Assembly (NCBI GenBank): GCA_964020155.1
Contig: OZ026560.1
Coordinates: 5,016,259 to 5,080,258, forward strand
Source of the DNA: Chondrilla cf. caribensis
Taxonomy: Eukaryota; Porifera; Demospongiae; Chondrillida; Chondrillidae
Direction of reading: 5' to 3'
Length of the DNA: 64,000 bases
Shown piece by piece: positions 43,327 to 53,799 of this stretch. The position numbers and the translations under genes are program-made. The notes under the pieces were generated by a model that saw nothing but the letters and a program-made list of their open reading frames with translations, did no database searches and was not told the origin of the DNA. Numbering within the stretch: the first letter of the stretch is position 1; the number at the start of each line of letters is the position of its first letter.

Positions 43327-45068
43327 TAATTATATGTACTTGAGTTGCCCTTGGTATAACACTAATGAGCAAACCTGGTTACCCAGGGCAACCACTGTGT
43401 ACCTCCCCCATCGTCGCTATGACATGCTCCCCGGTCTACTGAGTACAGACCTGTGTTCTCTGTGGTCTGGTGTGGACAAGTGTGCTGTTAGTGTGCTGTG
43501 TGAGCTCGATTCATCATGCGATGTCGTCAAGGTGTGGTTTGGACGAACAGTGATTCGCTCAAGCTACAAACTGACCTATGAGGTGAGGTGGGCTGTACGA
43601 ACCCTGTATGTCACGTGTGTGTCTTGTGAGAACCTAGCACTGCAGGTGGCACAGGCTATAGCCGACGTGGACAATCTTGATGCTGTCACTAATGAGATCA
43701 AGGAACTTGACACTCTGGATCGCTCTGCAAGAGAAGAGAAGTAGAGAGGGTGTTGGTTCGTGCAACTTGTTCAAAATCAAAGGATTTTTGTTGTTTGACA
43801 TTCAGATTGGTAGAACTGAAGGAAGCAATATGTGCTTTGATGACAGTTACGAGAAAATTGAAGCAAAAACGTAAAGAATTAGGAGCGTTAGACCTGGATA
43901 CTGGTGAGGTGAAGATCACAGTGAGCACTACAGATGAAAGAGTATCAGTGGAGGATATCGCCCCTTCCTCGTGGCCTGTGAGTGTGGTGGACAGTCTTAG
44001 AGGACACAGGTGACCATGTAGTCTTGTCTCTCGCTGTCCCCTAGCCTTTGGAAATCCATGGTACTGTAGCCGAGTGCATGATACTGGCCAACCAGTTGGT
44101 AGCCAAAAGGATCCACCAAGCTTTTCCTTCGTCAGCACTGGTGAGTGGGTATGTCCAGTCAGTGTATCCATGGTAACCCGGACGGTTTTTCCCACAGCTA
44201 CGTGCTCATCCATCTCCTGATCCTGAAAACTTCACTCATCTTCAAAGACTAGCAGCCATCAAGGGTCAACACATTGACATCAGGTTGGTGGTATTTGTGC
44301 TTTTGTTAGTAAACATGACATGCATTGACCTGCCATCTGACATGCATTGACCTGCCATCTGACATGCATTGACCTGCCATCTGACATGCATTGACCTGCC
44401 ATCTGACATGCATTGACCTGCCATCTGACATGCATTGACCTGCCATCTGACATGCATTGACCTGCCATCTGACATGCATTGATCTGCCATCCGACATTGA
44501 CCTGCCATCAGACATTGACCTACTAGGAGTGTTTGGATCATGTCAAGTGTTTGTTATTTCTCAGTTCAAACAAGGCTTTGGAGGCCTCACTGGTTAGGTG
44601 TGCCTCTGATGATAGTTTCCAGAAGATTGTAAAAATGTTGACAGTCCGTATGATGAGAAATGCGGTCTACTTCTCAACTGGTAGCCGAGACCCAGACCAG
44701 TTCTACCACTACGGACTGGCACTGGACTTCTACACTCACTTCACATCTCCTATCAGACGATATGCTGACATTGTTGTGAGTGGGTGGAGTTGTGTCACTT
44801 AGCAGGGGTGTATTAGTGCTTGATCTTGACCTGTCAGGTGCATCGTATGCTGCTGGCTGCTGTTGGGGGTTCCCCAGGGAGCTTCCCACCCGGAGGCACT
44901 GCTGTGGACACCTTATGCTCAAACCTCAACAGCAAAACCATTTCTTCCAAATCAGCTCAAATGCAGTCGCGTGAACTGTTCCAGTCATTGTTCTTCGGTG
45001 ACAAGCGGTACAAAATGGAGGGAGTAGTCATTGAGCTGAGAGATTGTGGAGTGACTGTGTCTGTGCTG

Positions 45069-45142
<74 letters not shown>

Positions 45143-46002
45143 ACTGGTATGACCAAGCATGTGATGCTCAATTAGGTATGGAGTGCAAGGAACTGTGTAC
45201 CTCAAAGACAAGCAAGGGAGAGTACCCCAGCCCGACCTCTCTGGAGATGGGGTCACCTTTGGGGAAGGTATCTTCACATGTGAACCTAAAAGTGCTCTAG
45301 CTGTTTCTGTACATGTACACTTGTACACCTGTGTTGTGGATCCCTGCACTTGTGTTGTGGATCTCTACACCTGTGTTGTAGATCTCTACACCTGTGTTGT
45401 AGATCTCTGCACTTGCATTATTTGTCCATACACTGATGTTGTGTGCTTGTGCACGTGTGTTGTATGTGTATTCAGCTGTGCTACACAGGTGTACTTTCAT
45501 GTATCCATGTTTCAAGGTACATTTGAAGTGAATGATACATCAGTTAAAGTCAGCTATCCTGGAGGAGACTATACAATTACACTATTGGATCACCTGATGG
45601 TGTGTACTGTGTGTACTGCATATACTGTATGTAGTGTGTGTACTGTATGTACTGTGTGTACTGTGTGTACTGTGTGTACTGTATGTACTGTATGCACTGT
45701 ATGCACTGTATTTACTGTATGTACTGTGTGTACTGTGTGTACTGTATGTACAGTGTGTACTGTGTGTACTATTTGTACTGTATGTACTGTATGTACTATA
45801 TGTAGTGTATATACTATGTGAATTGGATCTACGGTGTATACTTTCAGTACTGCACTTTGTTGATCTACATGACAGCTAATTTTGGACGTTGAAGTGTCCA
45901 GAGCTCATGGGCCTTCCTTTGTATTCCACCTAACGACCTGTGGTGCAATGAAGGTATCTGAAATCATTGACATGAAGCGAGGTGTCCAACAGACTGCACT
46001 TG

Positions 46003-46060
<58 letters not shown>

Positions 46061-46211
46061 ATGAGTGGAGGTGAGGTGTCGCAGTAGGTTAATGTTTCTT
46101 TTTGAATTGCAGTCAAATGTGGTGAAGACAGTCAGCAAGCCGAATCGTTCAAACCAACAGACCTTGTATGAAGTAGTTTCCACCCTCCATAAACTCAGCC
46201 TCGAAGATTGA
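40533..46211 (+). CDS. DIS3L: DIS3-like cytoplasmic exosome exonuclease
   Basis: RNase II/RNB-family 3'-5' exoribonuclease of the cytoplasmic exosome. The N-terminus ([20 protein letters not shown], then YSPHCHVC) and the PIN-like region ([20 protein letters not shown], about 40800-41080) match DIS3L rather than DIS3L2. A cold-shock-type exon set follows ([20 protein letters not shown], about 42320-42400). The RNB core begins [20 protein letters not shown]: Asp at [10 protein letters not shown] positions 1, 7, 9 and 10 matches the metal-binding set of RNase II. Further motifs are [75 protein letters not shown] and [12 protein letters not shown]. The S1 region is at 44990-45270 and the last exon ends TLHKLSLED with stop 46209-46211. 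At least five introns hold microsatellites. Middle exon boundaries (41040-42320, 45270-45900) are approximate. Confidence 0.9.
41085..41205. repeat. 19-bp minisatellite in a DIS3L intron
   Basis: Five to six copies of TCACCCAGTGTGGTGTCTG with diverged edge copies (CACCCAATATGATGTCTG, CACTTAATCCGGTGTCTG). Confidence 0.8.
43171..43325. repeat. GT microsatellite in a DIS3L intron
   Basis: (GT)n with ATGTGC, GTTGTGTGTT and GTACAT interruptions, beginning at the donor after the exon encoding LLDREAASR. Similar pure tracts lie at 42221-42290, 45072-45141 and 46005-46059 in other introns of the same gene. Confidence 0.95.
44318..44490. repeat. 22-bp minisatellite in a DIS3L intron
   Basis: Eight near-identical copies of TGACATGCATTGACCTGCCA plus TC, followed by decayed partial copies, between the exon ending GQHIDI and the exon starting SSNKALEAS. 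Confidence 0.92.
45330..45415. repeat. 21-bp repeat in a DIS3L intron
   Basis: Four copies of CTCTACACCTGTGTTGTAGA plus T. A second array of TGTACTGTG-type 9-bp units follows at about 45600-45800. Confidence 0.8.
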
Positions 46212-46433
46212 GTATATTTTGATTGTACAAAGTGAAAATTTGAAAATTAATAATGATACTCGTCGCCTGCCCACCATTCCCGGTTATAGATCACGTGAGC
46301 TGGAAGGCGGGGGCTGTCCCGACCTGTATGCTATCTAAGGAAAGTGTAAATATTTCAGCTTCTTTCGGTGTTGTGGTCCGAAAGAGTGTTTTGTTATAGA
46401 TCGCTCACTGATACGGACCATCGAGCAACAGAA
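46212..46433. promoter_or_regulatory. intergenic interval DIS3L to SHC-like adaptor
   Basis: 222 bp containing the DIS3L 3' end and the promoter plus 5' UTR of the adaptor on the same strand. An ATTAATAATG-type AT-rich stretch follows the DIS3L stop. ATCACGTGAGC at about 46290 contains a CACGTG E-box. Confidence 0.4.
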
Positions 46434-49400
46434 ATGAGTACACTTGTAGGCTACAACGAACAAGGGTTCATAGAGAAGCCCGCCACGGGATGGCTGCACG
46501 AAGACCGGGATCTCATTGACGGAAATTCTATCACATACTCGATTAGTGTGAGATTCGAGATGTTTGGACTGTGTCTCCCCCGATCTAGTCAGTTATGTTT
46601 CACTGGTCTCTCGCCGTGTAGTATGTGGGGGTGGTACCCGTGTTCGAGTCCATCAACGGGTGGAAGCAGGACCTTCGCACGGAGCTCGTTAGGTGAGTGG
46701 AGGCGGAGTGGACCGGTTGCCAGAGAACCGTAGAACGTTAATAGAAATGGTTCGTTCTATAGAGAAGCGATCGTCAGACTAGCAGACCACGCTCAGCTAC
46801 TAACAGCTAACAAGAAAAGAAAGGTACATGTGGTGTGTTGGGCGTGGCCCACGACTGATCCTGTACATGTGGTGTGTTGGGCGTGGCCCACGACTGATCC
46901 TGTACATGTGGTGTGTTGGGCGTGGCCCACGACTTATCCTGTACATGTGGTGTGTTGGGTGTGGGCCATGACTGATCCTGTACATGTGGTGTGTTGGGCG
47001 TGGCCCACGACTTATCCTGTACATGTGGTGTGTTGGGCGTGGCCCACGACTGATCCTGAACATGTGGTGTGTTCTCCAGGTGACGAAGAAGGTGCAGAAG
47101 GCTCTTGGTGGTCCCAGTAAGCAGTGGGGCTGCGAGTGCAAGCTGGCCATCAGCGTAGACAATTTTACTATCAAGAATGGTGTCAACAATCGGGTGAGTG
47201 CCTGACAGTCATTGTCCCTCACAGGCTTGTATCCTGTGGATATACGAATGTGGGTGTCCTCTTCTGTAGGAGATGTTCAAGCACCAATTAAATTCCATCT
47301 CGTTTGCTTCTGGTGGAGAAGGGGTGAGTGAAGTTATTCACAGAGATATGATATGCCTGTGTATCTGTATACTATGTGTTTTATCTGTGTAATATTGTAT
47401 ACTGTGTACAGGTGTGCGGTGTGTTATTTGCACAATTTGTAGGTATTTGTTTTTAATATCTGTCATGCTTTGACATTTTGTGCAGGTCACGATTGACTTT
47501 GTAGCATATGTTGGCAAGGACAGTCGATCTGGGAGAGGTGAATGAGGTCATGTGATTCTGGTTGCACCGTGCTATTAGAGGAATTCAGCTACATAATTCC
47601 TTCCCATGCCAAACTGTGCCCATATGGTTATAGTATGATAGTGAAACCATAGAAGTGTTTTTTGTTGTTATTTGTTTATTTCTCCAACACGTGTAGGTTG
47701 TCACATATTTGAGTGTCCCCGGAAGTCCCACCTGGTGTTGCTGACCATGGGACAAGCCTTCGACCTGAGCTACAGAAGATTCAAGGCCAAAAAAGCTCAG
47801 CCCATCTCTGTGGACCAGGGGTATGGGGGGGGGGGGGGGGGGTGACTACTTCAATTCGGTAGTTATGTGTTTACTTTTACGTGTGATAGACGTGACAACT
47901 GGGGGCCTGGAACACCAGGTGCGGGCACTTACGAGGAATTCACTGTGAGTCAACTATTGGATATAATGCTTGTTTTGTTGTGACTAGAGTGTGTGTTTTC
48001 AGCGTTCCAATAACAGAAGTATGATGCCTTCTGGCCAGGGTATCTATGACAATTCTTCTGTCAAAGGTGTGTTCACGTGCATTCACATGTACCCCATCTC
48101 ATCAGTATATACTTACTTTCTCATCCAACCAACTCCTCCTACTCCCTTCCCCACCTTTGCCCCTCCCACTCCCATCCCCACCTCTGCCCCTCCCATTCCA
48201 TCCCTTTCCAACTGTACAGGATCAGCCAATGACTACGAGGCCTTCCCAAGGAGAAATGGTCTTGATTCTGACATGTACGGTACCACTGGAGGACCTCAGG
48301 AGAACATCTACGACAACGGCATGGGTGGACGGAAGATGAAGAACAGTGATGATGGTATCTATGACAACGGGATGGGAAAGAGTTAGTGTTCTAGTTGTGA
48401 CAATGATGTTGCCTTTAACCATTGCTGTGTTGTTTCCTAGACGATGGTATCTATGACAACCGTCCTGGTAATGCAGCAGAATACGAGGTTTCCCACTCCA
48501 ACAGTGCGCACTATAGTTTATACATTTCAACAATTATTGTCAAGTCAATTACATAATTAGCATTGTTATTTAATTCTTTGTAGGTAAAAAGGTATTTGAT
48601 GACCCTACTTACGAGAGTGTAAAGGGAAGAGATGGCATTATGTACACACAAGATGGTATCTATGACAACGGACCAGCAGGTGAAACAGAATGAATGTGTG
48701 GTTGTCATGGCAACATTTCATCTCCTTTGTACTTTGTAGGAAGACAAGATGGTGTCTACGACAACACTCCCGGTCAGAGAAGACCAGGTGGTAAGAAAGA
48801 TGACGGGATGGAGGAAGACCTTTATGGAGGAGTTGGTGGAGTGGATGAAGGAGTTTATGACACAGCTGGTGGAGTGAAGAAAGGAATGAAGTACAGCGAA
48901 GAAGGACTTTATGACAACCCACTTGCTGGGAAAGGTGAGCTCAGTAGAGACCCAGTGGTTGCTAATGTGAGGGAATACATCTGTTCACATGCTCTGTACC
49001 ATACCCCATGTGTGCACGTCCACAATGTGTGATAGTTCGAAAAATCCCCTCTTCAGGACAAAATGACGTCTATGACAACACTCCCGGTCAGAGAAGACCA
49101 GGTGGTAAGAAAGGTGATGGGATGGAGGAAGACATTTATGGAGGAGTTGGTGGAGTGGATGAAGGAGTCTATGACACAGCTGGTGGAGTGAAGAAAGGAA
49201 TGAAGTACAGCGAAGAAGGACTTTATGACAACCCACTTGCTGGGAAAGGTGAGCTCAGTTTCGATGTAACACAACGAATTCTCTCTCAACTATGTTATGC
49301 TACTTTTTGTGTTGAAAGGGGGTGGTTACTTGCAGTTAGCCCCTACAAAGTGTAAATTGGTGACATTAGTCACTGAATGTCACACCAACCACCCTGCTCC

Positions 49401-51901
49401 ACTGACAGAGTGTCAGGTTTGGGGCAATGTCTTGACAATGGCAGCTAGTGATGACCTCCCCTTCAGCCTAACACATCAGTCTTGTTGACTGTTGCCTCCT
49501 TTTGTCTGTATCTATTGAAACCACAAGTGTTTAGATTGTGTTGGATATAGAGGCAGGCAGTCACCCAGCATCATCCGATGGTGCAGGACATCAATGAGCC
49601 CTAATGGAGGCAGGAACGTTGTCTGTTGCTCTTCCATGTTTGTTGGGATGTAGAGGAGGTTATATATAGTCATCATCGGTCATATAGCCAATATATTACT
49701 GGTTGTTATTAGTAGGCCCTCGGTCTGTTGAGAATTGATACCAGTGTAGCAGGCTGATCAGCATAATACACTTTGTATGTATGTACGTATGTACAGATCA
49801 GCAATGTGTGATATTCTATAAATTATGTATTTATGTACCTCAGAGAAGGATGGTGTCTACGACAACACTCCCGGTCAGAGAAGACCAGGTGGTAAGAAAG
49901 GTGATGGGATGGAGGAAGACATTTATGGAGGAGTTGGTGGAGTGGATGAAGGAGTTTATGACACAGCTGGTGGAGTGAAGAAAGGAATGAAGTACAGTGA
50001 AGAAGGACTTTATGACAACCCACTTGCTGGGAAAGGTGAGCTCAGTAGAGACCCAGTGGTTGATAATGTGAGGGAATACATCTGTTCACATGCTTCATGC
50101 CATATCTCTGTATGTGTGTACATATGTACGTATACTTCAAGAAATCCCCTCTTCAGGACAAAATGGTGTCTACGACAACACTCCTGGTCAGAGAAGACCA
50201 GGTGGTAAGAAAGGTGATGGGATGGAGGAAGACATTTATGGAGGAGTTGTTGGAGTGGATGAAGGAGTCTATGACACAGCAGGCGGAGTGAAGAAAGGAA
50301 TGAAGTACAGCGAAGAAGGACTTTATGACAACCCACTTGCTGGGAAAGGTGAGCTCAGTAGAGACCCAGTGGCTGCTAATGTGAGGGAATACGTACATCT
50401 GTTCACATGCTCTGTACCATACCCCATGTGTGCACATCCACAATGTGTGATATTTTGAGAAATCCCCTCTTCAGGACAAAATGACGTCTATGACAACACT
50501 CCCGGTCAGAGAAGACCAGGTGGTAAGAAAGGTGATGGGATGGAGGAAGACATTTATGGAGGAGTTGGTGGAGTGGATGAAGGAGTTTACGACACAGCTG
50601 GTGGAGTGAAGAAAGGAATGAAGTACAGCAAAGAAGGACTGTATGACAACCCACACAAGCAAGGAGAGGAATCTGTGTATGATAATGTAAAGATGAAGAG
50701 GAAGGTTGACGGAGCAGTCCGTATTGCTAAGAAGGACACCATAGATGAGGATATATATGGAAGCACTGATGTGGGGGAGGTAGAAGGTTTCTATGACGAT
50801 CCAAAGTCAGTCCATCATACAGGAATGAAACTCAGTGAAGAAGGTATCTATGACAACCCGACTGGTGTGAAGGGACCAGGTATGGTTATATACATGCGTT
50901 GTGGAGTGTGTGAGTCTCAACACAGAGTTGCTCTTGGTTCTTACTTGTATAAGATGGCAATGAATACGAGGACGTTCCAGATGAGAGTGGGCTGGAGGAA
51001 GGGATCTACGGAGGTACCCCTGGGGACCTGGGGAATGATATCTATGACAACCCACAGGTTGTTGGAGGTGTGAAATCTCCCACGATGAAGTTCAGTGGTG
51101 AAGGTATCTATGACAACCCTGAAAGCATGGCAAATGAAGACCCTATTTACGACAATGAAGCAGGAACAGTTGTTCAGCCCGAGAACCGACTGCGTAAGCC
51201 TCGTAGAATGGCTGAGTTTGACCAGTCCATTTACAGTAAAGTACCGGGAAAGCAAAATGAAGGTAGTCTCAATGCCTACCTGTGACACTTCAAGAAATGT
51301 TTGAATATGTCTTATGGGATGTCACTGTTTGTGTGCTTAGGTCAGAGTGGACCAAAGGAAAAATGGCCACTCATCCACCAACCCTGGTTCCATGGCAAGA
51401 TGGAACGCATAGAAGCTGAAGCAATGCTAGAGAAAAATGGGGACTTTCTTGTTCGTGAGAGCAGTAAGAAGCCTGGACAATATGTTCTGACAGCAATAGC
51501 CATGAACAAACCTCAGCACCTTCTACTGGTGGACTCCACTGGAAAGGTGTGTGACTTTCTCTGTGTACGTACTATCTCAATGGTTCCTGTGTAGCCAGGG
51601 GTGTGCTAGTGAATGTGATGTGAGGTGTGTGCTGGTGTGATGTGATGTGTGCTGGTGAGCACTATGTGGTGTGTGCTGGTGTTGATCTGTGATATACATG
51701 TCTCGCTTGGCACACCAGGTGAAGGCCAAGGACCGTGAATTCTCCAGTGTTGGAGAGTTGATCTACCATTTCATGGAGAAAGGCCTCCCCCTGTACATGG
51801 ACAAAACTGAAGTTTTCTTGAAGACACCAATCGTCAACTCTTTCCCTCAGGACGACATTGACCAGGACAATGCCATTTACCAAGAAACAGGAGCAAGCTG
51901 A
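46434..51901 (+). CDS. SHC-like PTB/SH2 adaptor with about 20 YDN docking motifs
   Basis: Cytosolic phosphotyrosine adaptor. The N-terminal PTB domain reads FIEKPATGWLHEDRDLIDGN, then ITYSISYVGVVPVFESINGW. It continues with CKLAISVDNFTIKNGVNNR, LNSISFASGGEG, FVAYVGKDSRSGRGCHIFEC and TMGQAFDLSYRRFKAKK, which aligns with SHC1 throughout (WLHPNDK..VSYLV, SISFASGG, GQAFEL). A long central region (48001-51290) then carries about twenty Y-D-N-x sites plus Y-G-G, Y-E and Y-D-D/T sites. The SH2 domain follows: WFHGKMERIEAEAMLEKNGD and FLVRESSKKPGQYVLTAIAM (FLVRES Arg present), then VKAKDREFSSVGELIYHFME. The tail ends AIYQETGAS at 51901. SHC1 has one or two Grb2 sites (YVNV, YYND) in its CH1 region; here that region is vastly expanded. 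Y-x-N is the Grb2-SH2 consensus, so each YDN site is a predicted Ras-pathway docking point once phosphorylated. The gene order PTB-CH1-SH2 is that of SHC. Confidence 0.9.
46825..47070. repeat. 39-bp minisatellite in a PTB-domain intron of the SHC-like gene
   Basis: Six copies of GTACATGTGGTGTGTTGGGC plus GTGGCCCACGACTGATCCT, starting at the donor after NKKRK and ending just before the acceptor for VTKKVQKAL. The intron is almost entirely this array. Confidence 0.92.
48740..50879 (+). repeat. five tandemly duplicated exons (plus introns) in the SHC-like gene
   Basis: Homologous exons at 48740-48934, 49057-49248, 49844-50035, 50157-50348 and 50475-50879. The first four are 195, 192, 192 and 192 bp. 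All begin and end in phase 1. Each has the same order: VYDNTPGQRRPGGKK, DGMEED(I/L)YGGV, DEGVYDTAGGVKKGMKYS and EGLYDNP. The introns share GTGAGCTCAGTAGAGACCCA near the donor and AAATCCCCTCTTCAG at the acceptor (the third exon has a different acceptor). The unit period is about 315 bp, except between copies 2 and 3. Confidence 0.92.
49249..49843. other. expanded intron between duplicated exons 2 and 3
   Basis: 595 bp, where the other inter-copy introns are 121-126 bp. Only the first dozen bases match the common donor side. The remainder is unrelated to the array and may be an insertion. No coding content or clear transposon ends are visible. Confidence 0.5.
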
Positions 51902-52149
51902 GCAACACTAACTGGCAGTGCAGTGCGCTGCTTAATTACCTGTATAATATCTAATTATAATTATCTAATTTACATAAATTGTACTATTACATGTATTGCT
52001 ATTGTATAGCTACACGTGTTCATGCCCACAAACAAATCATGTATTGTTGAACTAAAGCCAATAAGCCATTAAAGATAACTTGTTTAATTATTATTAAATT
52101 GTACACAATCAAAACAACGACACCAAAAAATGGTAATTGCGTTTAAATG

Positions 52150-53088
52150 TCATTTCAACGGAATGAATCTTGAAGAATGAGTAGCACCTATCCCAGGACG
52201 GCCGTGTTTGACTGGTTTGTATGTGATTGAGAACTCTCCCAGATAATGGCCCACCATCTCAGGCTGCAGAGACAAACAGAAGCTTTGTTAGACAACACCA
52301 GCTGGTCCACCGTAAGGTACGCTGCCACAATCAATGCTCATGGCTAATGGCATAAATACTACCAACAAAACCTCAAAATGCCGAGGTGGACAAGTTGGAT
52401 GGCACAGACCCAGTTGGGTACACACGTACATACCTTTATTTCCACCTGATTGAACGTCTTCCCTTGATGTATACCAACAATGCTACCGATCATCTCGGGT
52501 ACAACGATCATGTCCCTCAAGTGTGTCTTGACACATGCTGGTTTCTCAAGTTCTGGACACTCCTTTTTAGCCTTTCTTAGTCTTTTGATCAGGGCTAACG
52601 GTTTTCTCTTCATTCCTCTAGAGAACCTATCCGGTAGGAATGGACTTGTTACACAATGGTCACTAGAGAAGCATACGATTGACAAATTGGAACAATAAAT
52701 GAACAGAAACTACACAATGGAGGACATAATTGGAAGAGGAATGAAAAATATGATGTAAAAGATTCTACAGGGACATACGATGACTCTTGCATAAGATAGG
52801 ATTATGCCTTCCATTGGCATCTTTAAGTTACTCGAGGTTCATTATTTGGGGAGAACCTGAGAAGTGCGACAAACCTTCTCCTGGCTCTGGCCGGAAACAT
52901 CTCCATAAGCTGTTCTGTAGTCATGTCGAGCAGTTGATCCAAATCAACTCCACGGTACGTGAACTTCCTGAAGGTCCTTTTCTTCTTCAAGGCTGCTTGA
53001 TCCTATATGTATATATTCAAACGATGCAATGAAATGAAGGATAAATGGAGTCTCCCAGCTCAATAATCTTCTCAAAACTCACAGCCAT
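52150..53088 (-). CDS. RPS15: 40S ribosomal protein S15 (uS19)
   Basis: Exon 1 contributes ATGGCT (53083-53088) before GTGAGT. Exon 2 reads [20 protein letters not shown], then [20 protein letters not shown]. Exon 3 reads [20 protein letters not shown], then [20 protein letters not shown] and [10 protein letters not shown]. The last exon reads [20 protein letters not shown] and [17 protein letters not shown], with stop 52150-52152. It is collinear with human RPS15 (145 aa); the small-subunit head protein contacts decoding-site rRNA through its C-terminal tail, which is fully conserved here. Confidence 0.96.
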
Positions 53089-53288
53089 TATCTTCTTTAC
53101 GCAGTATACAAGACACGTGGGTCAGGAGGCGTGGTTCTCTGTTCAGACATGCTCAGACCCACGTGTACCTGCTACATCCGCAGTGTTAATGAAATGTTCG
53201 CAAACGCGGCACCATTTGAACGGCCGTTCAGCAGAGGAGCGACTGCGGCTACTTGAGAGATCTAAAGTGTGTTTGTTTACGTCTTTTG
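53089..53288. promoter_or_regulatory. bidirectional promoter of RPS15 and the FERM gene
   Basis: 200 bp between start codons. It contains CACGTGGGTC and CCCACGTGTACC, two CACGTG hexamers in inverted contexts about 45 bp apart. Confidence 0.45.
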
Positions 53289-53721
53289 ATGATGACTGGC
53301 TTATTTCGTAGGCGTTCACTCGGGCAACTCATCACTTGCGACATACACTGCTTGGATGGGACTGTATTCTCGGCGCAATTGTCTGTAAGTCTCAGCAGAA
53401 AGAAGACAATCCTGACAGTAAACAGACAAACGTTGCTTGACTAAAGTCGTGTTACTGCTTTTTGTTTTCTTACCTACGTTCTATTGTAGAAGCGGGCTAC
53501 GGGTCAAGAATTGTTGTTGTTCGTATTTCGTCATCTAAAGATCCAGGACGCTTCTTCTTTGGGTCTAGTTTTCGCTGGCGACAACTCGCAACAGGTGATA
53601 GTCAGGGGTGGATGGTTGTCGTGGGCTCAGTGAAGATTTGTGTACTTCTCTTCTGTGTTTACCTAGGAATGGCTCAATCCAACCAAGTCAATTCGGAAGC
53701 AACTACCAGGTGAGGGGGAAC

Positions 53722-53799
<78 letters not shown>

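Noticed and set aside
45183..45821. 212-codon plus-strand ORF in the DIS3L gene
   Set aside because: Only the first part ([20 protein letters not shown]) is a real S1-region exon. The Val-Cys-Thr remainder is read through intronic 21-bp and 9-bp repeats.
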